NCBI RefSeq assembly: GCF_003012745.1
Contig: NZ_PXYK01000001.1
Location: 62,001-126,000 of the forward strand
Direction of reading: 5' to 3'
DNA length: 64,000 nt
DNA from: Kumtagia ephedrae
GTDB taxonomy: Bacteria; Pseudomonadota; Alphaproteobacteria; Rhizobiales; Rhizobiaceae
Positions 49,691 to 57,626 of the stretch are shown in pieces (the first letter of the stretch is position 1; every line of letters starts with the position of its first letter). The notes below the pieces were generated by a model. That model was given only the letters and a program-made list of their open reading frames with translations, made no database searches and was not told the DNA's origin. The translations under genes were made by a program, and so were the position numbers.

Positions 49691-51181
49691 TCAGGCCCCG
49701 ATCTTTTCCAGCCCGCCCATATAGGGGCGCAATGCTTCAGGAATGCTAACGGAGCCGTCCTGGTTCTGGTAATTCTCCAAAACCGCGATCAGCGCGCGGC
49801 CGACGGCGACGCCCGAGCCATTGAGGGTGTGGACGAACAGGTTGCCCTTGCCGCCCTTGTCCCTGTAGCGGGCGTCCATGCGGCGCGCCTGGAAATCGCC
49901 GCAGACCGAGCAGGACGAGATCTCGCGATAGGCGTTCTGGCCGGGCAGCCACACCTCGATGTCGTAGGTCTTGCGCGCGCCAAAACCCATGTCGCCGGTG
50001 CACAGCACCACGGTGCGGAACGGCAGGCCGAGTCTTTTCAGCACCGTTTCCGCGCATTCGGTCATGCGCTCGTGCTCGGCCAGCGAATTCTCCTGGTCGG
50101 TGATGGAAACCATCTCGACCTTGTAAAACTGGTGCTGGCGCAGCATGCCGCGCGTGTCGCGGCCGGCCGAGCCGGCCTCGGAGCGGAAGCAGGGGGTGAG
50201 CGCGGTGTAGCGCAGCGGCAGTTGATCGTGCTTGAGGATTTCCTGGCGCACGAGGTTGGTCAGGGGGACTTCGGCGGTGGGGATGAGCCCCAGCCGCTTA
50301 GTCCGAATGTCTCGTCCGTGCTCATGCGTCTCGGTGAAGTCTGACCACCAAAACTCAAACCGCGCATTCTGAGCGATAATAGTCGCGATTTCCTGCACCT
50401 GTGGTTGGCTATAGGAGTCTCGATACTGTGCGATCGTCGTTTCGGCGACGCGCTCAATGCGCTTCTCAAGTCCCGGTGCCCATTCAGGCCCACGTGGATC
50501 AGTGAAGAACAGGTCCTCCTCGAACTTCGGCAGTTGGCCGGTGCCGTAAAGTGCGTCATCCCGCACAAGCAGCGGAACCTGCACCTCGGTATAGCCATGC
50601 TCGGTCGTATGCAGGTCGAGCATGAACTGGCCGAGCGCGCGCTCGAGCCGCGCCAGATGACCCTTGAGCACGGTGAAGCGCGCGCCCGACAGTTTTGCGG
50701 CGCGCTCGAAATCCATCAGGCCGAGCGCCTCGCCGATCTCGAAATGCTCCCTGGCCCAGTTCGGGCGCGGTCTTACCTCGCCGACCTTGCGGATCTCGAC
50801 ATTGCCGCTCTCGTCGGCGCCGACCGGCACGTCGTCCAGCGGCACGTTGGGAATGACGGCCAGCGCATCCTCAAGCGCCTTGTCGTTGTCGCGCTCGGTC
50901 TGCTCGGCGGCGCCGAGAAAGGCCTTGATGGCGTTGACCTCGAGCTTGAGCTGCTCGGCCAGCGCCATGTCCTTGTTGCGCATGGCGTTGCCGATCTCGC
51001 GCGAGGCGGCGTTGCGGCGCTCCTGCTTGACCTGCAACTCGCCGAGATGGGCGCGGCGCGTCTCGTCCAGCAGCAGCACGCCTTCGACGGTCGAACGCGC
51101 GTCCTGCTCCGACCACTGGCGCTTCACCAGCGCGTCGATCAGGGCCTGCGGCTTTTCGCGAATCCATCGAATGTCAAACAT
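49691..51181 (-). CDS. serS: Seryl-tRNA synthetase with an in-frame insertion
   Basis: The 496-residue enzyme charges tRNA-Ser; typical SerRS is about 425-430 residues. The N-terminal tRNA-binding coiled coil (about 25-105) and the class II core are normal: TAEVPL (302-307) is the TxE serine loop, [15 protein letters not shown] is motif 2. Between [11 protein letters not shown] and LGLIPTAEV lie about 70 extra residues (about 227-297) rich in Gln, Thr, Phe, Trp and Glu, encoded by DNA of clearly lower G+C (about 50-60%). The frame stays open on both sides. Length and composition suggest an acquired insertion. Confidence 0.95.
   Translation of the reverse strand: MFDIRWIREKPQALIDALVKRQWSEQDARSTVEGVLLLDETRRAHLGELQVKQERRNAASREIGNAMRNKDMALAEQLKLEVNAIKAFLGAAEQTERDNDKALEDALAVIPNVPLDDVPVGADESGNVEIRKVGEVRPRPNWAREHFEIGEALGLMDFERAAKLSGARFTVLKGHLARLERALGQFMLDLHTTEHGYTEVQVPLLVRDDALYGTGQLPKFEEDLFFTDPRGPEWAPGLEKRIERVAETTIAQYRDSYSQPQVQEIATIIAQNARFEFWWSDFTETHEHGRDIRTKRLGLIPTAEVPLTNLVRQEILKHDQLPLRYTALTPCFRSEAGSAGRDTRGMLRQHQFYKVEMVSITDQENSLAEHERMTECAETVLKRLGLPFRTVVLCTGDMGFGARKTYDIEVWLPGQNAYREISSCSVCGDFQARRMDARYRDKGGKGNLFVHTLNGSGVAVGRALIAVLENYQNQDGSVSIPEALRPYMGGLEKIGA
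50291..50503 (-). other. Low-GC in-frame insertion inside serS
   Basis: This ~210-bp stretch encodes the extra ~70 residues of SerRS. Its G+C is about 50-60% per 60-bp block, against well above 60% in flanking coding sequence, and rarer A/T-ending codons are frequent. I see no inverted repeats at its ends, no target-site duplication and no intein motifs. Boundaries are approximate. Confidence 0.6.
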
Positions 51182-51309
51182 GGTCGGTATCGAACGTCCT
51201 TCCTGGGGAAATTCCGCTGCCGCTCATGCCGGACGGCCGCGGCGGTGTCAAATCACGGCTGGCCCGGCGAGGCGGCAGGGGGTCGAGCACTGCCGCGGCG
51301 ACCCCACCC

Positions 51310-51346
51310 GGCCGCTGCGCGGCCACCCTCCCCTCGAGGGGGAGGG
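51310..51346. repeat. GC-rich double palindrome
   Basis: GGCCGC-TGC-GCGGCC (51310-51324) is followed directly by CCCTCCCC-TCGA-GGGGGAGGG type sequence (51326-51346). This kind of element is often dispersed in intergenic DNA of high-GC Rhizobiales. Only one copy was noticed in the window. Confidence 0.45.
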
Positions 51347-51745
51347 AAAGCCGCGCGCTTCATCCTCGCCACGCCCTGCTTTGCAGTCTGGCCATTGAAG
51401 GAAAGTGCGGGAAGCGGGGCGCGGGGCCGAGCCTCTCAAATTAAGTACGTGGCGCGGTGACCCGCGCCCCGCCGGCGTTCTTGCCCGTCCGCTAGCGCTG
51501 CATTTCCGCAGGTGTCGCGGCTGGGGCCCGGGCCTCCAGCTCACGCCAGCCGCGCTACCGTTTGCGCGGCCGACCCGGCGCCGACGCTCCCTCCTGATAC
51601 CCGGTGCGCACCAAGTTCCCGCAGGGAGCGGCTTTCACGGCGAAGTATAGGTGAGGCGGAAAGGAGGGGATAAAATTTTGCCCCTGAGCGACGCCCGTTG
51701 TTTTCTTCAGCTTGGCGCGAGCCGGGCAAGTTCCGGGTAAGTGCC

Positions 51746-51823
51746 GGGAACAGTTTACTTTTTTCCGCAGAAGGGCACTGCCGCTTCAAGGCTGGCGCGG
51801 GCGGAAACAAAGTAAACTGTCCC
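51746..51823. repeat. Long inverted repeat downstream of tatC, REP/MITE-like
   Basis: The outer arms are 51746-51761 and 51809-51823 (GGGAACAGTTTACTTT and AAAGTAAACTGTCCC, one extra A). They extend inward through CCGC/GCGG pairing, around a ~30-nt centre. It starts 12 nt past the tatC stop. It may be a REP-like or miniature mobile element, or act as a terminator for tatABC; it lacks a clean U-tract. Confidence 0.55.
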
Positions 51824-51834
51824 CTGCGCCCGCC

Positions 51835-52677
51835 TCAGGTCGCCGCGCTCGAGGCGGAATCGCTCTCGTCCTTCTCGGCCGCCAGCTTCTCCTCCTCGCG
51901 CTTCCGCTCGACCATGCGGGCGCACCAGATCGAGACCTCGTAGAGCAGGATGGTGGGCACGGCCAGGCCGATCTGGCTCACCGGGTCGGGCGGCGTCAGC
52001 ACGGCGGCGACGACGAAGGCGATCACGATCGCCCATTTGCGCTTGTCCTTCAGCCCCTGCGACGTCAGCAGGCCGACGCGCGCCATTAGCGTGGTGACGA
52101 CCGGAAGCTGGAACACCAGGCCGAAGGAGAAGATCAGCGTCATGATCAGGCTGAGATATTCCGACACCCTCGGCAGCAGCGAGATCTGCACCTCCTGCCC
52201 GGGCCCGACCTGCTGCATCGACAGGAAGAACCACATCACCATCGGCGTGAAGAAGAAATAGACGAGTGCACCGCCCATCAGGAACAGGATGGGCGAAGCA
52301 ACGAGGAACGGCAGGAAGGCGGCGCGTTCGGTCTTGTAGAGGCCGGGCGCCACGAACTTGTAGATCTGGGCGGCGATCAGCGGGAAGGCGATGACCAGCC
52401 CGCCGAACATGGCGAGCTTGATCTGGGTGAAGAAGAATTCCTGCGGCGCCGTGTAGATGAGCTCCACCTGCTCGTTGGCGAGGCCGGCCCAGTGCACCGC
52501 CCATTTGAACGGGATCACCAGCAGGTTGAACAGCTGCTTGGCGAAGAAGAAGCAGACGAGGAAAGCGACGAAGAAGCCGCCGATCGCCCACATCAGGCGC
52601 GACCGCAGCTCGATGAGATGCTCCATCAGCGGCGCCGACGAGGCCTCGATGTCGTCTTCGTCCCGTTTGGCGCTCAC
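51835..52677 (-). CDS. tatC: Sec-independent translocase subunit TatC
   Basis: TatC is the twin-arginine signal receptor. The 280-residue protein has six hydrophobic helices. MEHLIELRSRLMWAIGGFFV (after a 17-residue polar start) is the signature N-terminal region, and FGLVFQLPVVTTLMARVGLL is a conserved periplasmic/helix segment. The C-terminal tail is polar and charged (KREEEKLAAEKDESDSAS). It overlaps tatB by 4 nt. A Tat substrate candidate in the window is the ssuA product. Confidence 0.96.
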   Translation of the reverse strand: MSAKRDEDDIEASSAPLMEHLIELRSRLMWAIGGFFVAFLVCFFFAKQLFNLLVIPFKWAVHWAGLANEQVELIYTAPQEFFFTQIKLAMFGGLVIAFPLIAAQIYKFVAPGLYKTERAAFLPFLVASPILFLMGGALVYFFFTPMVMWFFLSMQQVGPGQEVQISLLPRVSEYLSLIMTLIFSFGLVFQLPVVTTLMARVGLLTSQGLKDKRKWAIVIAFVVAAVLTPPDPVSQIGLAVPTILLYEVSIWCARMVERKREEEKLAAEKDESDSASSAAT

Positions 52678-53387
52678 GTATCGCTTCCTGCTCGTTCCCT
52701 GGCCTTCGCGGCCGTCGCCTTGCCCTTGCCGGTGGACTTCGGCTTGGCCGGCGCCTTGGCGGCGGACGCCTCGGCCGGAGCCGCCTTGCCGGCCGGCGCA
52801 GGCTTCGCCTTCCTGGCTGGCGCGGTCTTCTTCGGCTTCGCCTCGGGCGCGGCCGTGCCATTCGCCTTGGCCGCCTGCGGGGCAGCCATGGGCGCCGGGG
52901 CCGCAGCAGGCTTCGCCGGCTCCGGCGAAGGCGCCGGCGTGGCGAGCGCCGCGGGCGGCGACGGCATGGCCTCCAGCCCGGCCACGCCCGGCATGGCGGT
53001 CGCGCCGTTCTTCAGCGGCTCGGCCGCGTGCGCATCGGGCTCGGCCGGCTTCTGCTCGTCGGCCGGCTGGGCCGGCTGCGCGCCCGGATTGAGCGACTGC
53101 AATCCCGCACGAACATCGGCCGCGGCCTTCTCGAACGGGTTGAGCTGCTTCTTGATCTCGGAAGCCGGGTTCATGCTGCGCAGCGAATCGACCGACTTCT
53201 TGACCTCGTCCAGTTCGGCCTCCTTCAAGGCCTCGTTGAACTGCTTCTGGAAGTCGCCCGCCATCGACCGCATCTTGGCGGTCATCTTGCCGATGGTGCG
53301 CAGCATCTTCGGCAAATCCTTCGGTCCCACGACCACGATCATGACGACCGCGATCACGAGCATTTCGGTCCAGCCGATCTCAAACAT
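52674..53387 (-). CDS. tatB: Sec-independent translocase subunit TatB
   Basis: The 237-residue protein has an N-terminal helix and amphipathic region: MFEIGWTEMLVIAVVMIVVVGPKDLPKMLRTIGK (TatB-type Glu/Pro motif). Beyond about residue 100 the sequence is low-complexity Ala/Pro/Lys, much longer than the E. coli tail of 171 residues total. Such tails are common in Rhizobiales and probably disordered. It lies between tatA (33 nt) and tatC. Confidence 0.95.
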   Translation of the reverse strand: MFEIGWTEMLVIAVVMIVVVGPKDLPKMLRTIGKMTAKMRSMAGDFQKQFNEALKEAELDEVKKSVDSLRSMNPASEIKKQLNPFEKAAADVRAGLQSLNPGAQPAQPADEQKPAEPDAHAAEPLKNGATAMPGVAGLEAMPSPPAALATPAPSPEPAKPAAAPAPMAAPQAAKANGTAAPEAKPKKTAPARKAKPAPAGKAAPAEASAAKAPAKPKSTGKGKATAAKARERAGSDT

Positions 53388-53420
53388 GCTGCATCAATCC
53401 GGCTTTGCCGAGGAAAAGGC

Positions 53421-53654
53421 TCAGCTCTTGCTGGCCTTCTCGCGGGCCGCCATGGTTTCGTCGGCGCGATGCTCGACCGTCTTGGCGTCGGCGGCCGCCT
53501 TCGCCTCCTCGGCGTCCTCGTCCGACATGCCCTTCTTGAAGCTCTTGATGCCCTTGGCCATGTCGCCCATCAGCTCGGGGATCTTGCCGCGACCGAACAG
53601 CAGCAGCACGACCACCAGCACGATCAGCCAGTGCCATATCGAAAAGGAACCCAT
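53421..53654 (-). CDS. tatA: Sec-independent translocase subunit TatA
   Basis: The 77-residue protein reads [20 protein letters not shown] then [23 protein letters not shown]: a short hydrophobic helix, hinge and amphipathic helix, diagnostic of TatA pore units. A TTG two codons upstream (53660) is in frame, but MGSFSIWHW is the usual start. tatA, tatB and tatC form one operon. Confidence 0.95.
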   Translation of the reverse strand: MGSFSIWHWLIVLVVVLLLFGRGKIPELMGDMAKGIKSFKKGMSDEDAEEAKAAADAKTVEHRADETMAAREKASKS

Positions 53655-53691
53655 ATCCAAACTCTCTCAGAGATCGTTTCTCGTGACTGAT

Positions 53692-54798
53692 CTATGCGTT
53701 TTCGCGCCGCGTTTCAAACAGAAGAACGTCCGATTCGCGCAACGAGAACCAAATATCGCGTGAACGGGCGGACAAGATGCCGCAGCGGACCCGCGCCCGC
53801 ACCGGAGTTTCGGCCCCGGGAACCGCCAGCTCCAGCAATTCGATGACGCCGAGATAGCGTCGCGACAGGATTCGCGCCTCCACCTGCCCCTCGGTCTCGC
53901 TCACGTCGAAGCCGGTGGTGCGCACGGCGACGGTGGTCTCAGTGCCATCGGCGAGCCCCGGCGCGGCGATCCGGCCGACCGACGTCTCGACGAAGCCGCC
54001 GCGCACCCGCCCGCCGAAAATGTTGAGCTCGGAGAAGAAGCCGGCGACGAACAGGTCGTTCGGGCTGAGATAGAGGTCCTCGGCCCTGCCCGCCTGTACC
54101 AGCCTTCCGTCCTTCAGGAGCGCGATGCGGTCGCCCATGCGCATCGCCTCTTCCGCGTCGTGGGTCACCACGATCGCGGTGGCGCGGCTCTCGCGCAGGA
54201 TCGCCAGCGTCTCGGCGCGCACCGAATCCTTCAGCCGCGAGTCCAGCCCGGAAAACGGCTCGTCCATCAACAGCACCGCCGGCCGCGGCGCCAGCGCCCG
54301 GGCGAGCGCGACGCGCTGCTGCTCGCCGCCCGAGAGCACATGCGGATAGGCGGCGGCGTAAGCCTCGAGCCCGACCCTGGAGAGCGCGATCATCGCCTCG
54401 CGGCGGGCCTCCTCGCGCGACAGCTCGGTCAGGCCGAAGCGCACATTGTCGAGGATGGTCATGTGCGGGAACAGCGCGAAATCCTGGAAGACCAGGCCGA
54501 TGGAGCGCTTCTCCGGCGGCAGGAACACGGACGGACCGGCGATCTCGCGGCCGTTGAGCAGGACGCGGCCGGTGCTCTGCGGCTCGATGCCGGCGGCGAT
54601 CCTGAGCAGCGTGGTCTTGCCCGAGCCGGAGGGGCCGAGCAGGCACAGCACCTCGCCGGGTTCGGCCGCGAGCGATACGTTGCGCAGCGTCTCGGTGCCC
54701 GGCGCGAAGGAATGGCTGATGTCGTCGAAGACAAGCCGCGCGGCGAAGGTCACGCCCGCCGTCGTGCGCTTGCCCGTGCTCGCCTCGTCGATGGTCAA
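53692..54798 (-). CDS. ABC transporter ATP-binding protein (iron/putrescine type), orphan
   Basis: The 368-residue ATPase has Walker A GPSGSGKT (55-62), signature LSGGE (155-159), Walker B AVLLMDE (174-180) and a C-terminal TOBE-like domain (about 280-365), the layout of FbpC/PotA-type subunits. No permease or binding protein gene is adjacent; it lies between scpB (33 nt) and tatA (31 nt), on the same strand. The start is a TTG with GGAAGG upstream. Its transporter partners must be encoded elsewhere. Confidence 0.88.
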   Translation of the reverse strand: MTIDEASTGKRTTAGVTFAARLVFDDISHSFAPGTETLRNVSLAAEPGEVLCLLGPSGSGKTTLLRIAAGIEPQSTGRVLLNGREIAGPSVFLPPEKRSIGLVFQDFALFPHMTILDNVRFGLTELSREEARREAMIALSRVGLEAYAAAYPHVLSGGEQQRVALARALAPRPAVLLMDEPFSGLDSRLKDSVRAETLAILRESRATAIVVTHDAEEAMRMGDRIALLKDGRLVQAGRAEDLYLSPNDLFVAGFFSELNIFGGRVRGGFVETSVGRIAAPGLADGTETTVAVRTTGFDVSETEGQVEARILSRRYLGVIELLELAVPGAETPVRARVRCGILSARSRDIWFSLRESDVLLFETRRENA

Positions 54799-54831
54799 TG
54801 CGTCCGGCCTTCCGCGTTTACGCGCGGAGGC

Positions 54832-55560
54832 TCAATCATCCGCCACGCGCGGTGTCAACAGGCCGAGCTCCTCCAGGTCGACGTCGGTCAGCGGATCCTC
54901 GTCCTCGGTGAGCTCGTCTGTGCTGGCCGGCGGCAGCGGCACCGCGAAATTGGCCGGCATGCGCGCGGCCAGCAGGCCGGCGCCCTTCAACTCCTCGATG
55001 CCGGGCAGGTCGCGGATCTCCTCCAGGCCGAAATGGTCGAGGAACCCTTCGGTGGTGCCGTAGGTGACCGGACGTCCCGGCGTGCGGCGGCGGCCGCGCA
55101 GGCGCACCCATTCGGTCTCCAGCAGCGTGTCGAGCGTGCCCTTCGAGGTCTCGACGCCGCGGATGTCCTCGATCTCGGCGCGCGTCACCGGCTGGTGATA
55201 GGCGATGATGGCGAGCACTTCGAGGGCGGCGCGCGACAGCTTCTTCTGCTGCACGGCGTCGCGCGTCATCATGAAGGCGAGGTCGGGCGCGGTACGGAAA
55301 GCCCAGCCGGCTCCGACCCGAACCAGGTTGACGCCGCGCCGCGAATAGATCGCCTGCAGCTCGGCCATGACCTCGGGCACGGCGATGCCGTCCGGCAGGC
55401 GCTGGGCGAGCTGCGCCTCGCTGACCGGCTCGGCGCTGGCGAAGACGATGGCCTCGGCCATGCGCGCGGCCTCGGCCAGATGCAGGCGCTCGGCCGGGTT
55501 GCGGGCCGGCTCGCCGTCGGCGGCGAAGGGGATCACGCGGGCGTTGGCGGCTTCGCTCAT
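54832..55560 (-). CDS. scpB: Segregation and condensation protein ScpB
   Basis: ScpB partners ScpA and SMC in chromosome condensation. The 242-residue protein consists of two winged-helix domains (EAARMAEAIVFASAEPVSEAQLAQRL; ALEVLAIIAYHQPVTRAEIEDIRGV), the ScpB signature. It overlaps scpA by 4 nt. The C-terminal ~60 residues are acidic and variable. Confidence 0.94.
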   Translation of the reverse strand: MSEAANARVIPFAADGEPARNPAERLHLAEAARMAEAIVFASAEPVSEAQLAQRLPDGIAVPEVMAELQAIYSRRGVNLVRVGAGWAFRTAPDLAFMMTRDAVQQKKLSRAALEVLAIIAYHQPVTRAEIEDIRGVETSKGTLDTLLETEWVRLRGRRRTPGRPVTYGTTEGFLDHFGLEEIRDLPGIEELKGAGLLAARMPANFAVPLPPASTDELTEDEDPLTDVDLEELGLLTPRVADD

Positions 55561-56399
55561 GATGCTGTCCCGGCGGTTGATGCGGCCGCCTGGCGGCCGC
55601 GCAGGTAGAGCGGGGAGAAGGCGCCGTCCTGCCGCATCTCGAGCTGGCCCTCGCGGACCATTTCGAGCGTGGCGGCGAAGGAGCTGGCGATGGCGGTGGC
55701 GCGTTCCTCCGGCCCGGCGAGATAGTCGACGAGGAAGCGGTCGAGCGCGGTCCAGTCCTTCGCCACGCCGATCAGCCGGGCGAGGATGTCGCGCGCCTCC
55801 TTCAGCGACCAGACGCCGCGCTTGGCGATGCGTACATTGGTCACCGCCTGGCGCTGGCGCTGGATGGCATAGGCGGTGAGCAGGTCGTAGAGGCTCGCCG
55901 TGTACCGGTTGCGCTTCTCGACGATGACGAGCTCCGGCGCGCCGCGCGCGAACACGTCGCGGCCGAGCCGGTTGCGGTTGACCAGACGGGCGGCGGCGTC
56001 GCGCATCGCCTCCAGCCGCTTCAGGCGGAACTGCAGCACCGCCGCCATCTCCTCACCGCTGTCGCCGGCGTCGTCCGGCTGCTTGGGGATGAGGAGCCGC
56101 GACTTCAGATAGGCCAGCCACGCCGCCATGACGAGATAGTCGGCGGCGAGCTCCAGCCGGACGGTGCGCGCCTTGTCGATGAAGGCGAGATACTGCTCGG
56201 CGAGCGCCAGGATGGAGATGCGGGCCAGATCGACCCGCTGGTTGCGCGCCAGATGCAGCAACAGGTCGAGCGGCCCTTCGAAGCCGTCGACGTCGACGAC
56301 CAGCGCCGGATCGGTGGTCGCGCGCTCCTCCGGCTGGTCCGCCCACAGGCGGTCCATCGGAATGGCCTTCGCGGCTTTCTGCTCTCCGGTCGCGGCCAA
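55557..56399 (-). CDS. scpA: Segregation and condensation protein ScpA
   Basis: ScpA is the kleisin that bridges SMC heads. The 280-residue protein has VDGFEGPLDLLLHLARNQRVDLARISILALAEQYL, the family signature, and a C-terminal winged helix. The frame starts with TTG at 56399, with GAAGGGAC upstream; the first ATG is 14 codons later (56357), so either start is possible. It lies downstream of nagZ with a RIME-like palindrome between them. Confidence 0.93.
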   Translation of the reverse strand: MAATGEQKAAKAIPMDRLWADQPEERATTDPALVVDVDGFEGPLDLLLHLARNQRVDLARISILALAEQYLAFIDKARTVRLELAADYLVMAAWLAYLKSRLLIPKQPDDAGDSGEEMAAVLQFRLKRLEAMRDAAARLVNRNRLGRDVFARGAPELVIVEKRNRYTASLYDLLTAYAIQRQRQAVTNVRIAKRGVWSLKEARDILARLIGVAKDWTALDRFLVDYLAGPEERATAIASSFAATLEMVREGQLEMRQDGAFSPLYLRGRQAAASTAGTAS

Positions 56400-56466
56400 T
56401 GCCGTCCCTTCCGTGTCAAAACCGGATGAAAAGAGTCATCATCCCGTTCCAACTCTTTGTTTTATC

Positions 56467-56508
56467 GCATGATCTTATCCGAAAGCCTGCACTTTTCCGG
56501 GATCATGC
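56467..56508. repeat. RIME/Bru-RS-like dispersed palindrome, copy 3
   Basis: GCATGATC (56467-56474) pairs with GATCATGC (56501-56508), and CCGAAAG-type inner sequence with CTTTTCCGG. It abuts the nagZ stop codon (56510-56512) and lies between nagZ and scpA. The flank TTTGTTTTATC resembles that of copy 1. Confidence 0.75.
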
Positions 56509-56509
56509 C

Positions 56510-57529
56510 TTACGCCACCGCCTCGAAATACCGCGCGAACTCGGCTCGCGCTTGCACCTCGGCGGTCGCGTCCCTGCCCTTGACGGCGGCCAGCGCCCGC
56601 TCGGCCCGCTGCAGCGACCTGCCGGCGAGCGGCAGCGTGCGCGAGGCGATGCCCGCCATCTCGTCCATGACGCCGTTGCAGTGAAGAACGATGTCGACGC
56701 CGGCCGCAAGGATGGCGGCGGCCTTCTCAGGGAAATCCCCAGAAAGCGCCTTCATCGAGGTGTCGTCGCTGACCAGCAGCCCGTCGAAGCCGATCTCGCC
56801 GCGGATGATCTCGCGCACCACCTTTTCCGACGTGGTCGCCGGGGCGGAGGGGTCGACGGCGGCGTAGACGACATGCGCGGTCATGCCGATCGGCAGGTGG
56901 CTGAGCGCCCTGAAGGGGGCGAAGTCGTGGCGGCGCAGATCGTCCAGCGGGGTGTCCACCGTCGGCAGCTCGAAATGCGTATCGGAGAAGGCGCGGCCGT
57001 GGCCCGGCATGTGCTTCATCACCGGCAGCACGCCGCCCGACAGCAGTCCCTCGGCGGCCGCACGGCCGAGCGCGGTGACGGTCGCCGGATCCTTGCCGTA
57101 GGCGCGGCTGCCAATCACGTCGCTGGCGCCCTCGATGGGCACGTCGAGCACGGGCAGGCAGTCGGCGGTGATGCCGAACTTCAGCAGGTCGAAGGCATGC
57201 AGCCTGGCGAGCAGCCACGCGGCGCGCAGGCCTGCCTCGCGATCCTCGCGGTAGAGCGCGCCGACGGCGGCGCCGGCCGGATAGTTCGGCGCGATCGGCG
57301 GGCGCAGGCGCTGCACCCGCCCGCCCTCCTGGTCGATGAAGACCGGGGCCTCGGGGCGGCCGACCGCGTCGCGCATCGAGGCGACCAGATCGGATATCTG
57401 CGAGGGCTCACCGATGTTGCGCGCGAAAAGGATGAACCCCCAGGGCCGCTCGTCGCGATAGAAGCGGATCTCGTCCTCGTTGAGCGCCTTGCCGGCGCAA
57501 CCCAGGATCATGGCTTTTGATTCGGTCAT
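56510..57529 (-). CDS. nagZ: Beta-N-acetylhexosaminidase NagZ
   Basis: NagZ (GH3) removes N-acetylglucosamine from anhydromuropeptides in wall recycling. The 339-residue protein has the substrate loop KHMPGHG (172-178), with the catalytic His, and the nucleophile region LLVSDDTSMKAL (Asp255/Asp256). FIDQEGGRVQRL (65-76) is also typical. A terminator hairpin 36 nt upstream separates it from the SPOR gene; scpA follows after the RIME repeat. Confidence 0.95.
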   Translation of the reverse strand: MTESKAMILGCAGKALNEDEIRFYRDERPWGFILFARNIGEPSQISDLVASMRDAVGRPEAPVFIDQEGGRVQRLRPPIAPNYPAGAAVGALYREDREAGLRAAWLLARLHAFDLLKFGITADCLPVLDVPIEGASDVIGSRAYGKDPATVTALGRAAAEGLLSGGVLPVMKHMPGHGRAFSDTHFELPTVDTPLDDLRRHDFAPFRALSHLPIGMTAHVVYAAVDPSAPATTSEKVVREIIRGEIGFDGLLVSDDTSMKALSGDFPEKAAAILAAGVDIVLHCNGVMDEMAGIASRTLPLAGRSLQRAERALAAVKGRDATAEVQARAEFARYFEAVA

Positions 57530-57564
57530 GTCAGCGTTTTACCCCGTGCAAGGCCGGGATTGAA

Positions 57565-57598
57565 CGAAAAACCGGCGCGGGATGGTCCCGCGCCGGTT
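57565..57598 (-). terminator. Rho-independent terminator between the SPOR gene and nagZ
   Basis: On the minus strand a perfect 13-bp stem (57570-57582 with 57586-57598, 3-nt loop) is followed by TTTTT. It lies 28 nt past the SPOR stop and only 36 nt before the nagZ start. It probably reduces read-through into nagZ-scpAB. Confidence 0.85.
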
Positions 57599-57626
57599 CG
57601 AACCCACTGGATTGTTGGGCAGGGAA

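Larger units (their letters stand above)
51182..51834. other. Long gene-free stretch between serS and tatC
   Basis: The 653-bp gap holds no supported gene; short frames lack ribosome-binding sites and homology. It contains the GC-rich palindromes at 51310-51346 and the large inverted repeat at 51746-51823. Such length is out of character for this otherwise compact operon-rich region, and mobile or REP-like sequence is suspected. Confidence 0.5.

Noticed and set aside
50291-50503. Mini-intein in SerRS
   Set aside because: About 70 residues is too short for splicing domains, and there is no Cys/Ser at the start nor His-Asn at the end of the block.
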